Of a stretch of 57,500 bases of DNA, positions 23,431 to 35,860 are shown in pieces. Origin of the DNA: Chrysomallon squamiferum. Lineage: Eukaryota > Mollusca > Gastropoda > Neomphalida > Peltospiridae. The position numbers and the translations under genes are program-made. How positions within the stretch are numbered: position 1 is the stretch's first letter; each line of letters opens with the position of its first letter. The notes beneath the pieces were generated by a model. The model was not told the origin of the DNA. It was given only the letters and a program-made list of their open reading frames with translations, and did not search any database. Where the stretch lies: positions 10,919,516 through 10,977,015 of the forward strand of contig CM022675.1 in assembly GCA_012295275.1 (NCBI GenBank), in the 5' to 3' direction.

Positions 23431-23769
23431 AAAGAAAGAAAACAATAATAATTATAACTTCATTATTAATGTTTTTTTTTTTTTTCCTTTTTAAATCATT
23501 CTATTATCGAACGCTAGAAGTTAATATGTATGTATGTATGTATACCAATGTGTGTATATGTATACGCATGAATGGATGGATGGATGGATGGATGGATGGA
23601 TTTGTTAATATATATATATAAATCTTCATTCTCATATATTTGTACACCATTTTTCTTTTTCTTTTTCTGGTTGGATTTTTCTTCATGTTTTTTTTTTTGA
23701 AACTGTAACCCAATCGCACCTGAAGAGAAGTCTTTGACACGTCATTAATATTGTCAACGATCTCCGCCA
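23431..23769. repeat. Short (GTAT)n and (GGAT)n tracts
   Basis: GTAT at 23526-23543 and GGAT at 23573-23602, followed by a TA run; the flanks are unique. Confidence 0.8.
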
Positions 23770-24135
23770 ACTAAACAAAACTCAGGTGCGAACCTCTCTG
23801 GCCAAATGTCTTCCAAGATCCGCGCAGTTCCGGTGTCGTCGTCGTCGTCGTACAGAACTGATACTTATCCAAGACAACAACAACGTGTGTCTCTTCGTAT
23901 CGGATCGACAATCATTAATAACGACGAAGCCGAACGACGTGGATTTGACGACATGACGCGAGAGAAACAGCGTACTGAGACAACTGTACGACGACGTTTT
24001 CCCCGGAGACATCCTCCACGCGTTTCTCGATGTCGTCTTCTGGCGGCTTTTTACACACCTACGTCGGAAGTTCCCGAAACTAAACGAGACTTCGCTAGGG
24101 AGAAGTCAGTGTGTAGTAATCGTGTCTAGATTTTT
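23770..24135. other. CpG-rich island with an uncertain 107-residue open frame
   Basis: One of the few frames not made of a microsatellite: 23806-24129 on the plus strand, Arg-, Ser- and Thr-rich, with a TCG run giving five Ser. Against coding: the minus strand is open across much of the same segment (23782-24012), the sequence is enriched in CGA/ACG triplets that suppress stops, the ATG context has C at -3, and no domain is recognised. I treat it as a complex non-coding island, with a small gene or exon as the alternative. Confidence 0.35.
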
Positions 24136-24530
24136 TTTTGTTGTTTAGCAGTAACGAATCGGTCCCCTGGTTCGAAATTAATCAGTTTGGAATGCAACAC
24201 CTGCGCTACTCGTAGGAGAAAATAATAAAAATTTAAAAAATAAAAGAAGAAGAAGAAGAAGAAAAGAAAAGAAGTAAAAATGATTCGCCACGCTAACGAA
24301 ATTAACGTTTCGTGGTGGTCAGATGGTTTTAAAACATTTGCTTTCACTACGGATCTGTTTCCTCGTTCGTTTCCGCCCGGTTTGATTGATAGAGACACGA
24401 CAATTGCCGGAACTCTGCTAACAAAATGTTACGTTCTTCTGCCGAGGATGGGCTGGTGAAATTTACTGAATAAGATTTCGATATTTCCGTTGTGACACTT
24501 TGGAATTTCCTTGCTATTAGCTCCTTTTTT
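24136..24530. other. Unique spacer
   Basis: Unique sequence with a short GAA run at 24246-24262. A GGTTCGAAATT near 24170 resembles a tRNA B box but has no A box or fold. Confidence 0.4.
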
Positions 24531-24654
24531 TTTTTATTATTTTTTTTTTTTTTTTTTTATTTTAATTTATTTTATTTTATTTTATGTAGGAAAAAAAAAA
24601 CAACAACAACAACAATAATAATGATAATAATCTTTTCTCATCAGTTGCTATACC

Positions 24655-24720
<66 letters not shown>
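24531..24720. repeat. T-rich, (AAC)n and (CT)n tracts
   Basis: T-run with ATTTT units at 24530-24585, A/AAC/AAT at 24592-24630, then a pure 63-base CT tract at 24658-24720 abutting a dispersed repeat copy. Confidence 0.9.
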
Positions 24721-24722
<2 letters not shown>

Positions 24723-24785
24723 AAACTGTCTTTTTGCATTTGTAATCTGTTCAGTATAAATTTTGTTTTTTCTACATCTCACTGC
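24719..24785 (-). repeat. Dispersed repeat copy A (~67 bp)
   Basis: Reads ACAAACTGTCTTTTTGCATT and onwards to CTCACTGCA. Its reverse complement is identical, base for base as far as I can compare, to 31149-31215, and then both flanks diverge. The sequence abuts a CT tract here and a GA tract in the other copy, so the microsatellite lies at the same end of the unit in both. It is probably a short interspersed element or a transduced microsatellite flank. Confidence 0.85.
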
Positions 24786-25004
24786 ATATTTTTTCTTTTG
24801 AATTTTATGTCTATTAAATAATATGAAACAAAAAGTTAGGAAACGAATACTAAATGTAATACCTTTCCATGAGTGTGAATATTTAACGAAAAAAACAATA
24901 TATATATATATATAATGAAAATAATAATTATAAAACGTCCCCCCCAAAAAAAAAAAAAAAAAATTAAAATTAAAATTAAAAATAAAATAAAATAGAACAA
25001 AATA

Positions 25005-25039
<35 letters not shown>

Positions 25040-25376
25040 GTACGTAAGTAAGTAAACAAATAACGAAACAGAGATAGTCATGACTTTGGAAGTTAATACA
25101 TGTAATAAATAAAATACTTTATAACCTAATAAACGTATGAAACAACGAATGCATTTTGTCCAGAAAGAAGAACATCCAAGTGAATTTCCTGATTAATGTA
25201 TGACAAAATTTGCGACTATAAAACGACACCAGTGAGAAATGAAATGAAAATTCAGCGATCTTATAAACAATATTAGTCAAAACAAATGTGTAAACAAAGA
25301 GTTAGGCAAATGTACGAAGCAACTAGTACACCAACAAATGTCATGATGTATATTTAAAGAAGTAATCAGAATATTT

Positions 25377-25380
<4 letters not shown>
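24786..25380. other. AT-rich spacer with short repeats
   Basis: TA at 24898-24914, a C5/A-run near 24940-24962, and AAAT at 25005-25040. The rest, to 25380, is unique with no gene recognised. Confidence 0.45.
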
Positions 25381-25421
<41 letters not shown>

Positions 25422-25480
25422 TTAATAATAATAATAATCATAATAATAATAATAATAATAATAGTAATAATAATAATCAT

Positions 25481-25515
<35 letters not shown>

Positions 25516-25580
25516 CAAAAACAACAACAATAAGAATAACAAAAATAAAAATAACAACATCAACAACAACTGCAACAACT
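25381..25580. repeat. 200-base (AAT)n/(AAC)n tract
   Basis: AAT triplets with ATC and AGT interruptions at 25381-25512 pass into AAC/AAA triplets to about 25575. Confidence 0.92.
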
Positions 25581-25930
25581 AAAACACATAAATTAATTTT
25601 TTTTTCAAAAAATAACACCACTGCGGATTATGTTTGAAATAACAGAAAAGCCGTTGCTATGGTGACTAATGTACATATCGCAAATTGCAACAATTTAAGT
25701 TTCAGTTTCGTCATATTAGCGTCAGTGATGTGGCAAGATATTTGGCTCCATGCACATTTTTCTGGTTTGTTTCAGTGAATTTTCATTTGAAATTGACTTT
25801 CAAAAATAGAGTCACTTTTTGTTGTCGTATCAGCTTCTGGTTTTAACTGACATAGTAAATATCTTAATTACGTCACAAAAAAGTATCAGTATTATATTAC
25901 TTTTCCTTCGTTATTGTTTTTAATATGCAT
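25581..25930. other. Unique intergenic DNA
   Basis: Ordinary-complexity sequence with no recognised gene or repeat. Confidence 0.4.
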
Positions 25931-26300
25931 ACAATAATAATAATAAAATAATAAAATAGTAATAATAGTAATACTAAAAATTCTAAAACAAATTAAAATA
26001 AAATAAAATAAAATAATCAATAAAATTAAAAATAAATAAAATAAGCGAGTTCATGTACATAAATATACACAAACATGCGCGCGCGCTTTTATTATTACAA
26101 ATAAATACACCACATTTAATAAATAAATAAACTGATAAATCGATAAATAAATCAGTACTTAAATAAAAATAAAATAAATAAAAATAAAATAAAATAAAAT
26201 AAATAAATGAAACAAAGAAAAATAAAATAAAATAAAATAAAATAAAATAAATAAATAAACAAACAAACAAAAAAATACATACATATACATACATAGAAAC
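25931..26300. repeat. (AAT)n/(AAAAT)n/(AAAT)n with short unique gap
   Basis: AAT and AAAAT units at 25934-26045, then AAAT/AAAAT and AAAC units at 26120-26280. The gap near 26045-26110 contains CATGCGCGCGCG-like alternating purine-pyrimidine sequence. Confidence 0.85.
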
Positions 26301-26545
26301 ATACAAAAAAAATTGTTTATTTATTATTTTCCACTTTCATCTTTCTGATCTGCTTTGTTCATATCCATTTTTGCTTATATGTACATGTACATTCATATTT
26401 ATTTTTTTAATTTATTCACTGTTTATGTTCATTACATTATTTCAAAGGACTCATTTATTTGGATATTCTTTCAAAAGTGAAACTCATTATTTTTTAAATC
26501 TTTAAATTTAAAATAGCCGAAACCGGCTGATTACTAATTGAATTA
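26301..26545. other. Unique AT-rich spacer
   Basis: No gene or repeat is recognised. Confidence 0.4.
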
Positions 26546-26558
26546 AAAAAGAAAAAAA

Positions 26559-26605
<47 letters not shown>

Positions 26606-27065
26606 AATAAAATAAATAAATATAATAAATAAATAAAAAAGAAAGTAGAGAAAGAACGAAAAAAAGAAAATAAACTTTTGAATTATATTTCTCTTTTCAC
26701 TGATGACATATTACTATGAAGAAGACATTGTATACTCAAATAAATTAATATTATCATCAACAACCGACAAATTACATTTTTATGTCTGTATATTATGAAG
26801 TGTATTTTATTTTATTTCTGTTTCGCAAATGCAAAAACTGAACACCTCTATTCCAAACAGAGGCATTATCTTAACAGAACTAATAAATAAATAAATAAAT
26901 AAAAAATGTATAAATAAATAAATGTAAAAATAAAGAATAAATAAACAAACAAACAAACAAACAAACAAAAAACAAACAAAACACACAAACAACAAACAAA
27001 TAAATGAATAAGTAAATAAATAATAAATAAATAAATAAGTAAATAAATAAATAAGTAAATAAATA
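26546..27065. repeat. Repeated (AAAT)n and (AAAC)n blocks
   Basis: AAAT at 26557-26640, a unique spacer, AAAT at 26880-26943 with AAAC at 26943-26975, then AAAT/GTAA at 26990-27065. Confidence 0.88.
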
Positions 27066-27587
27066 GAATGAAATATTGTTTTTGTGTGCTATTTTTTGAA
27101 AACTGTACTAAATATTACTCGGAATGTAATGTATAAGTAAATTCACCCTCTAAACAAGTCTGTGTTGATCTATGTTTATTTTCTTTGTTAAATGTGACAT
27201 TTTTACGTTTTGTTTATTTTGTATGCCAAAAAACATACACTGGGTGAACAGAAGTAAAAAATGAATAAATAGATGGATGTAGAGACTGATAAAAAAAAAA
27301 GAAAAAAAAGATAGATATATAGGTAGGTAGGTACGTAAATAAATGGATGGATAGATGGATAAATGGATAGATACATAGATGAATAGGTAAATATATATAT
27401 ATATAAATAAAGATAGATAGATAGTTAGGTAGATATATATATAGACAAATAGATAGACATTGGGGATAGATAGAAGACGGCTGGATAGATGTATGGATGG
27501 ATGGATGGGTAGAGGGAGAAATATATGAATAAATTAATGAATTAATGAATAATAACGTTAATAAAAAATGAGGAAAAAGGAATGAAA

Positions 27588-27638
<51 letters not shown>

Positions 27639-27650
27639 AAAATAAGACAT
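27066..27650. repeat. Degenerate (GATA)n/(GGAT)n and (AAAT)n
   Basis: After about 200 unique bases, decayed GATA, GGAT and GGTA units at 27263-27515, then pure AAAT at 27585-27640. The 164-residue minus frame (Ile/Tyr/Leu/Pro-Ser) is the repeat. Confidence 0.85.
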
Positions 27651-28079
27651 ACTTACTAAGCAAGATATAATCAAAATGTTCTAAGTACGCAACAAATAAA
27701 CACTTCAAATAACTTTGATTAGCAAAATAATAATAATAAAAAACCCAGAAGAAAACAAGGAAAACAGATTGTTTCGACCTTCGAAAATGTTTATTTACAA
27801 TTAAGACACCCCTTCATTATATATAACGTCATTTACCTATGCAGCTCTTGGTTTTATAAGTACGTTTATATATTTTATAGTTTTTCATTACTTCATTATT
27901 CTTTTTTATTTTATTCTTATATATTTATTTTCTGGAACTAGTTGAAAAGTACTGTCATAGTTGTTGTTTTTTTATTCTGCAGATAGAGAATATTTTTGGT
28001 TTTACCTTTCTGTATCTCGAAACTTATTTGATAAATGCGTCCTTGTTCATCACCTAAGAATAAAGGTTAGAAATATACA
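27651..28079. other. Unique AT-rich intergenic DNA
   Basis: No gene, RNA or mobile element is recognised. Confidence 0.4.
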
Positions 28080-28142
<63 letters not shown>

Positions 28143-28150
28143 TATAATAA
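28080..28150. repeat. (AAT)n tract
   Basis: Uninterrupted AAT triplets for about 62 bases, then AT-rich decay. Confidence 0.93.
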
Positions 28151-28585
28151 ATATATCTATATAAACGCTAATAAAAGCGTGTATACATTTTCAACTAATT
28201 AAATGTGGTTTTATTATTTGTTTCTTTGTTTCTTTTTCTCTTTCTTTATCTGAAATTTTTTTATTATCTTCCTTTGCTTATTATTTGTTAGTTATTTTTA
28301 TAAATAAATGAATTTGAAAATAAACTAAATTAATAAAATAAACTAAATCATTCCACCAAAAAAAACAAAACAATATGTATTAAAATTTTAAATGCATTAA
28401 TCAAATGATAATAAAATAAATATCAAATGTTTGAGAAAATTAAAATAACTGGAATAAAACCAGACTGAAGGGCATCACAACAGAATGTACAGATGAAGAA
28501 TAAATAAATAGTTTTAATTAGCACGTATATTTCATGAAGCTTCATCGGGATTAATTTCGGTTTCTGATTTTCTGTTGATGAACTT
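28151..28585. other. Unique AT-rich intergenic DNA
   Basis: No gene is recognised. Confidence 0.4.
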
Positions 28586-28624
<39 letters not shown>

Positions 28625-28668
28625 TTTGTTTGTTTATTTATTTAATTATTTGTTTATTATTATTATTG

Positions 28669-28699
<31 letters not shown>

Positions 28700-29030
28700 T
28701 AGCAGTCACGATTAATAAGTATATATATATATAGGAACTAATAACAAACATTTAAACACAAAATTTAATGAAACAAACTAAAATGAATGAAGCTAATAAA
28801 TAAACGAGTATAGTAAGACATAAAATGAATAACGCTATATGTAAATATTTATCTGTGCTGTTGTATAACTAAAACATTTCAGCTGCTGTTACTATTACTA
28901 CTACTGCTACTGCAACTACTACTACTGTTATAATTGACACTGGATGTTATAACGATGATGGTAAATAAATAAATATATATACATACATAGACAGATTATT
29001 AAACATTAAATGTAATAATAATAATAATAA

Positions 29031-29113
<83 letters not shown>
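28586..29113. repeat. (ATTT)n, (TA)n, short (ACT)n and long (AAT)n
   Basis: ATTT at 28587-28643 with GTTT variants, TA at 28670-28696, decayed ACT at 28888-28926, and AAT with a single slip at 29013-29111. Unique spacers lie between. Confidence 0.88.
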
Positions 29114-29325
29114 AACATTTTTTAAAAAGCAAAACATAAGTCTGTGACCTTTGTCACAGGTCATATACATGTATATATAAAGTGTATATTAAAAGGTTCG
29201 TTGCTATTAATCGAAAAATTAAAAACTTTAGGAATAAATTATATTAAAAAATACCAAACGTATATTAACACGAAATATTCGCAGTTAGAATAATAACCTG
29301 TTATATTTTTGCTTGTTCTATATAC
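29114..29325. other. Unique AT-rich spacer
   Basis: Contains the half-site pair at 29145-29163. Nothing else is recognised. Confidence 0.4.
29145..29163. promoter_or_regulatory. Everted nuclear-receptor half-site pair
   Basis: TGACCT and AGGTCA are both exact nuclear-receptor half-sites, arranged as an everted repeat with a 7-base spacer. They overlap a CTGTGAC/GTCACAG inverted repeat. Binding is inference only, because one such match can arise by chance. Confidence 0.25.
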
Positions 29326-29327
29326 TA

Positions 29328-29392
<65 letters not shown>

Positions 29393-29440
29393 ATAATAAT
29401 AATAATAATAATAATGTTGATGATGATGATAATAATAATA
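29326..29440. repeat. (ACT)n-(AAT)n tract
   Basis: ACT triplets at 29330-29391 switch directly to AAT at 29391-29415, followed by a short GAT/AAT run. Confidence 0.93.
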
Positions 29441-29985
29441 AGTAAATGGATTAACAGAAAATAAATTAATAAAACATACAATCATATATAACAAATAAAC
29501 AGAGATATTAGATAGTAGTTATAAAGAACAGGAACATAACAAGAAATGTTTGTATTGTGATACTTTTCATACTAATACCTATATAGTATATTATACGCTC
29601 TTTGTTATAAATATATATTTAAGAATTCAAAATAGTCTCGCTTTAGAAAAGGTTATTAAAAATATAATAATAAAAACTTTATCTGCAGCCTTTTTAACAA
29701 TGATTTCAAATCTATCAGTAAATTTAGCAGCGACGTACACAAAATGACCTTTAATACCCGAGCATAGATAGAAAGTAAACATGTTTGTACGTGTAATGTA
29801 AACAGTTACCAAGTGTGGAATATTATATATCAGTGTCGTTTTGTTATTTCAAACACCAGTTTGAAAGCCTAGTAGTGACGCTTTTGTATTTCAAAATAAA
29901 GTCTTTATTCTGTAAATATTTTACTTTAGTTTTTTTTTCTAAAACTTATTTATGTATTATATATTCTAGGTAATGTATGTTTATA
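29441..29985. other. Unique AT-rich intergenic DNA
   Basis: No gene is recognised. Confidence 0.4.
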
Positions 29986-30260
29986 TTTAGGTATGTGTGC
30001 ACTTGTGTGTGTATAAATGTATGTACATATGTACGTATATACGTACGTGCGTACGAATGTATGTATGTATATGTGCATATTTGAATATAGTATGTAAGCT
30101 TATGAATATGTGTATACATGTATGTATGTATTTATGTATGTATGTGTGTGTATGTATGTATATATGTATATTATGTATGTATGTTTGTGTGTGCATGTAT
30201 ATATGCATGCATGTATTTATTTATTTATGTGTGTGTATGTATATGTATGAACGCATGTAA
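29986..30260. repeat. Degenerate (GTAT)n tract
   Basis: About 260 bases of interrupted GTAT, GTGT and ATAT units. The Cys/Tyr/Met/Val frame and its opposite His/Ile/Tyr frame are repeat translations. Confidence 0.88.
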
Positions 30261-30780
30261 TACAGTATATATTATACACACACCTCCGCAGACGTAAATG
30301 TTTGTGTATGCGGGTATATAATTATATCTCTTGATATCATACCTCCGTGTCAACATTCACGCTTCAGCGTTTTGACTATTCTGTTCGCCGACGTAACCGA
30401 AAACCTCACAAAACTTCGCACTCTTTACGTCGCGCAAACATGCTCCTCGGTCAGGCTCGAGTTGTCTCCCTTCGACGCTTAGCCCAGTAACGGAAACTGC
30501 GCTAGCGAGTTTAAAACGTGCATGATGAATGGGCTCTCCGCACGCTAAGGACGATTGTTTCGCCGAATTTCAGTTGCCTCAAATGACAGGGTGTCCAAGT
30601 CCAATGGCTTGACACTTGAATGCTGTTTTCTAGCATTGCAGTCGTATCGTATCAGTTTCCGTCCACCTTCCCGAGTCACGCACTTAGTCATTTCCCTCGC
30701 TGGAATAGCTCGACGTAATAACGTCGCGTATTACCCGGCGAAACAGTATTAACGACTGAGATTTTGAAATTTATGTGCTG
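30261..30780. other. CpG-rich complex island
   Basis: The segment 30340-30765 is clearly richer in G, C and CpG than its surroundings, free of microsatellites, and contains a perfect inverted repeat (30711-30726). The only frame (30555-30752) is 65 residues and unrecognised. It is a strong candidate for a conserved regulatory element, by inference. Confidence 0.45.
30711..30726. promoter_or_regulatory. CGACGT-AATA-ACGTCG inverted repeat
   Basis: A perfect 6-base inverted repeat with a 4-base loop in the CpG-rich island. It could be a dimer-binding site or chance. Confidence 0.25.
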
Positions 30781-31222
30781 CTGCTGCTTTTTTTTCTTTT
30801 GCTTTTTTTTTTCAGACTACGTTTTTGGGGACTTATTTACGTTTTATCGGGGCGGGATTCTTTTTTTTTTTAATGTTTTTTTTTTATGTTTTGTTTTTTT
30901 ATTTGTTTGTTGTTGGGTTTATTGGGGATTTGGAGTTGTTTGTTTGTTACTTTGTTTTGCATATTTCTTTATTTGTTGTTTGTTTTCGTTTCTAGTATAT
31001 TTTGTTTTCGTTATTTTTGTTTGGTTAATTATTTATTTATTTATTATTTCTTTTATTTTTTATCTGTCTGTCTAACATGTCACTCTCTAACAGTTTATCT
31101 CTCTGACTACATAGCAACTTTCATATCTCGTTGACTGCATGTACAGTTTGCAGTGAGATGTAGAAAAAACAAAATTTATACTGAACAGATTACAAATGCA
31201 AAAAGACAGTTTGTAGTTTTTG
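30781..31222. other. T/G-rich stretch and repeat copy flank
   Basis: 30785-31075 is T- and TG-rich, giving Phe/Val/Cys-rich frames. 31149-31216 is the second copy of a dispersed repeat. No gene is recognised. Confidence 0.45.
31149..31216 (+). repeat. Dispersed repeat copy B (~67 bp)
   Basis: Identical in inverse orientation to 24719-24785, from TGCAGTGAG to GACAGTTTGTAG, followed after seven bases by a GA tract. Two such copies 6.4 kb apart with no visible divergence imply a young or gene-converted family. Confidence 0.85.
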
Positions 31223-31290
<68 letters not shown>

Positions 31291-31317
31291 GCTAGACTAA
31301 TAAATTACAAACACATT

Positions 31318-31364
<47 letters not shown>

Positions 31365-31365
31365 G
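31217..31365. repeat. (GA)n and (TA)n tracts
   Basis: GA with one AAGA slip at 31223-31289, about 30 unique bases, then TA at 31323-31361. Confidence 0.93.
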
Positions 31366-31874
31366 TATTCAGCAGATGGATTAATTCGTGTCACATAAGG
31401 AGAGCATCACAAGAACTAATGCAAAATGATGAACTGATTGTTTTTTAATCTGTATTCTTGTATATAACTAATGTTTTCATATATTTTGAAAGTACCCGAT
31501 TAGATCATCAAACAATATTATTCTACATACAAACAACAAATGTTTATCAGCAACTGCAAAAAGACAATCCAAGGGGAGCAACTCCAGCCAACTCATTTCT
31601 GTTTAAGACGAGCGCTCTATTTTTGTCATTCATCGAGATTGCATGCGTGAGAATATACTTATTTATCACAAACTTTAGATACAAGCTGCGAATTGCATTT
31701 CTGTCTCTATCTCTTGTCTGTCTGTGTGTCTTTCTGTCAGCATGCATTTACGGAGGCGTGTGTGGTTTTGGGGTTGTTTTTGTTTTGTTTTTGTTTTGTT
31801 TTGTTTTATTTTGTTTGTTTGTATTTTGAGCTTCAGTGGCTTTTGTATGTAATGATACACATCGTTTTATGAAA
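31366..31874. other. Unique intergenic DNA
   Basis: Normal complexity to about 31745, then GTTTT-rich to 31825. A 123-residue plus frame at 31458-31829 ends in that G/T-rich tract and has no recognised domain. It is not called. Confidence 0.4.
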
Positions 31875-31881
31875 CTCTCTC

Positions 31882-31976
<95 letters not shown>

Positions 31977-31980
31977 CCCC
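31875..31980. repeat. ~100-base (CT)n tract
   Basis: CT repeats, pure from 31885 to 31973, ending in a short C-run. Confidence 0.95.
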
Positions 31981-32905
<925 letters not shown>

Positions 32906-33045
32906 GTGTATGTATATATGTGACAGACATGTGTGTAGACAGACACAAAGAGAAACTGACATAAAAAAACAAATATATAAATAGAAGACAGACACACAGA
33001 CAGTTATACAGATAGATAGGTAATAACAGGTCGAATAATAATAAT

Positions 33046-33078
<33 letters not shown>

Positions 33079-33138
33079 AATATTAATAATAATAAAACTT
33101 ATGATAAAAATAATAGAAATAATAATAGTTATAATAGC

Positions 33139-33188
<50 letters not shown>

Positions 33189-33245
33189 GAAGAAGAAGAA
33201 GAAGAAGAAGAAGAAGAAGAAGAAGAAGAAGAAGAAGAAGAAGAC
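32906..33245. repeat. (AAC)n-(AAT)n-(GAA)n compound
   Basis: AAC at 33046-33077, AAT interrupted to 33185, then GAA at 33186-33243. Degenerate GACA/GATA lies before it at 32920-33020. Confidence 0.92.
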
Positions 33246-33650
33246 GACGAAGCAAATGAAAACGATTCGGTGGTTTACGGTAAGGAAAAGCTGATCTCTG
33301 AGGACTTACATCAAGTAAACGTGGTAAAGCCCCGCTAAGTGCAGCAAAGGGTCGTTTCATATTACCGAACACCTCGGAACAATCGAATGGCAGTCCGCAT
33401 TATTGCCGCTAAAGCGTTTGCTGTCGTTAACGTGTTTTTGTGGGTACCACTCAGCAGTGACCCACGACAAAAAGAAAAAAAACAAAATGAGTCACAAGTC
33501 AGTCGTTCAGTCAGCCAGGGGCAGATAAGAAGGGTTCATTAGGAAGGAGTGAAAAGATTCCAATTTGTAGCCGCACATAGAAGACAGGCCTCATTATTAA
33601 CGAAATGCGTAGATTAAATGATATTACTTCACTTCTTGTCGCTGTGGTGC
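33246..33650. other. CpG-containing complex island
   Basis: About 350 bases of normal-complexity sequence with CpGs and no microsatellite. A 67-residue frame (33339-33542) has no recognised domain. It is a candidate regulatory element by inference. Confidence 0.42.
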
Positions 33651-33965
<315 letters not shown>

Positions 33966-34279
33966 TTAACAGATTGTACATATATCGTTATACAAATTAA
34001 CTCAAAGCTCAGATATTAGTAACAAAAGCTGAATTTAATAATTGTATCAGCACTGCTCAAAATGCGTTAAAAATGTAATTATTCCAACGAAGCTGATTAA
34101 AATAATCATCCATGCAAACATTTGTAATTTTTCATGCTCGCGGCAGTTTACTGTGCACGTGAATGTGATCGTTATGCTGATGTGTATCTACTTACACACA
34201 CACGCACTCATGAACACACATAAACATTTATATTAAGGCACTAAATTAAAAATAGGATGCAGTAAGCACGCACTTGAAA

Positions 34280-34313
<34 letters not shown>

Positions 34314-34420
34314 CGATGCAGACAAGGGTGATAACTCCTGTTTCCTAGATTGGCCTTTCCTTGTGGTATGGACACGATTTGGAAAATCAGTAGTGCGTAA
34401 GAAAAAAAATAATAAAATGA
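33966..34420. other. Unique intergenic DNA with T-run
   Basis: Ordinary sequence interrupted by a 33-base T-run at 34281-34313. No gene is recognised. Confidence 0.42.
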
Positions 34421-34499
34421 ATGAATGAATGAATGAATGAATGAATAACTAACTAAATGAATAAGAAGATAAAAATAAAATAGAATAGAACAAATAAAA

Positions 34500-34548
<49 letters not shown>

Positions 34549-34560
34549 GCTACTACTATT
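34421..34560. repeat. (GAAT)n and (ACT)n tracts
   Basis: GAAT at 34418-34448 and ACT at 34500-34557, linked by AAAT-like sequence. Confidence 0.9.
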
Positions 34561-35503
34561 ACTAGCATTGTAACATTATGTTTGTATTATATTAAGATTT
34601 CGCAATTTTACCTAATTCTGTAAATTATATAATAAACGAAAATGACTAATTTAATAAATAAATAAATAAATAAACAAAACAAAACAAAACAAACAAGCAA
34701 AAAAACAAATAAAATTAAAAACAAATAGAAGATAGATAGATAGATAATTTAATAATGATAAAAATAATATACAGTAAAAGTAATAATAGTAGTAATTGTA
34801 GTAGAAGTAGTAGTAGGAGTAGTTGTAATTGTTTCGGGTTTTTTTTGTTGTTGCTGTTGTTGTTGCAGTTGTTGTATTAATATCAGCAATAAAAAACCAT
34901 GTTCAACTTCATATCTCTACGTACAAAACTCAAAACAGAAAAACAAAAAAAAAAAATAATATAAAATAAAATAAAAAATAAACATTTCTGTCATTATTAG
35001 CAGTAATTACCTCAGTTTTCTCACTTGTTTTGCAAACGTTCAACCCACAACATCTGCAGCAAATTAGGTCGGATGGAAAGACAAACAGACTGAACAGAAT
35101 TAACTGCTACTGTTAATTAATTAATTATTTCTAGAGAGAGAGCAATGGGAAGGAAATTCTATTATCTTTACTCTTTCTATATGCGAATTTACCCAGATAA
35201 TGATCGTGCCAGCCAATGAGCTGTGAGATATATTTTTTTTTATCATTGCCCAACCTGATATGAAATATTGAATCGTTTTGGGCGGATGGTTATGGAAAAC
35301 AAATTAGTATCAAACCTTGGCGTTGCAAGATACACGTGTGCTGTTGTGACACAGATACTGATAATAATATCTGTGTGCGTGAGAGTTCATTTTGTCCTTG
35401 AGAGTACTAGTGCTCGCAAGAATACGTATAAATTTAGTAAACATATAAACATAGGACAGATATGCGTGGGTTTGTGGGGTGGGTGTACATATACATACAC
35501 AGA

Positions 35504-35506
<3 letters not shown>
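34561..35506. other. AT-rich intergenic DNA
   Basis: Short AAAT/AAAC near 34655-34700, degenerate AGT and GTT near 34780-34875, A-rich near 34945-34980. 34985-35460 is unique. No gene is recognised. Confidence 0.42.

Positions 35507-35578
<72 letters not shown>
35507..35578. repeat. 72-base (TA)n tract
   Basis: Uninterrupted AT dinucleotides, self-complementary and so able to extrude as a cruciform. Confidence 0.95.
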
Positions 35579-35581
<3 letters not shown>

Positions 35582-35686
35582 GATTCATCGACCATGAACC
35601 AAAATGTGAGAATAGATTGATTTAATTATAAACCACTACAGATGATTCATAAAGAAAATAAACCTTAAAATGTTTTAATTTAAAAC

Positions 35687-35763
<77 letters not shown>

Positions 35764-35800
35764 TAATAATAATAAATAATAAACAATAATAATAAACAAC

Positions 35801-35857
<57 letters not shown>

Positions 35858-35860
35858 TTA
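35579..35860. repeat. (AAT)n with AAAT slips
   Basis: After about 110 unique bases, AAT triplets run from 35688 to 35857 with occasional AAAT and AAC units. Confidence 0.92.

Noticed and set aside
31458-31829. 123-residue plus-strand frame of mixed composition
   Set aside because: It ends in a GTTTT-rich tract giving Phe/Val/Cys runs. No domain, signal peptide or splice support is seen.
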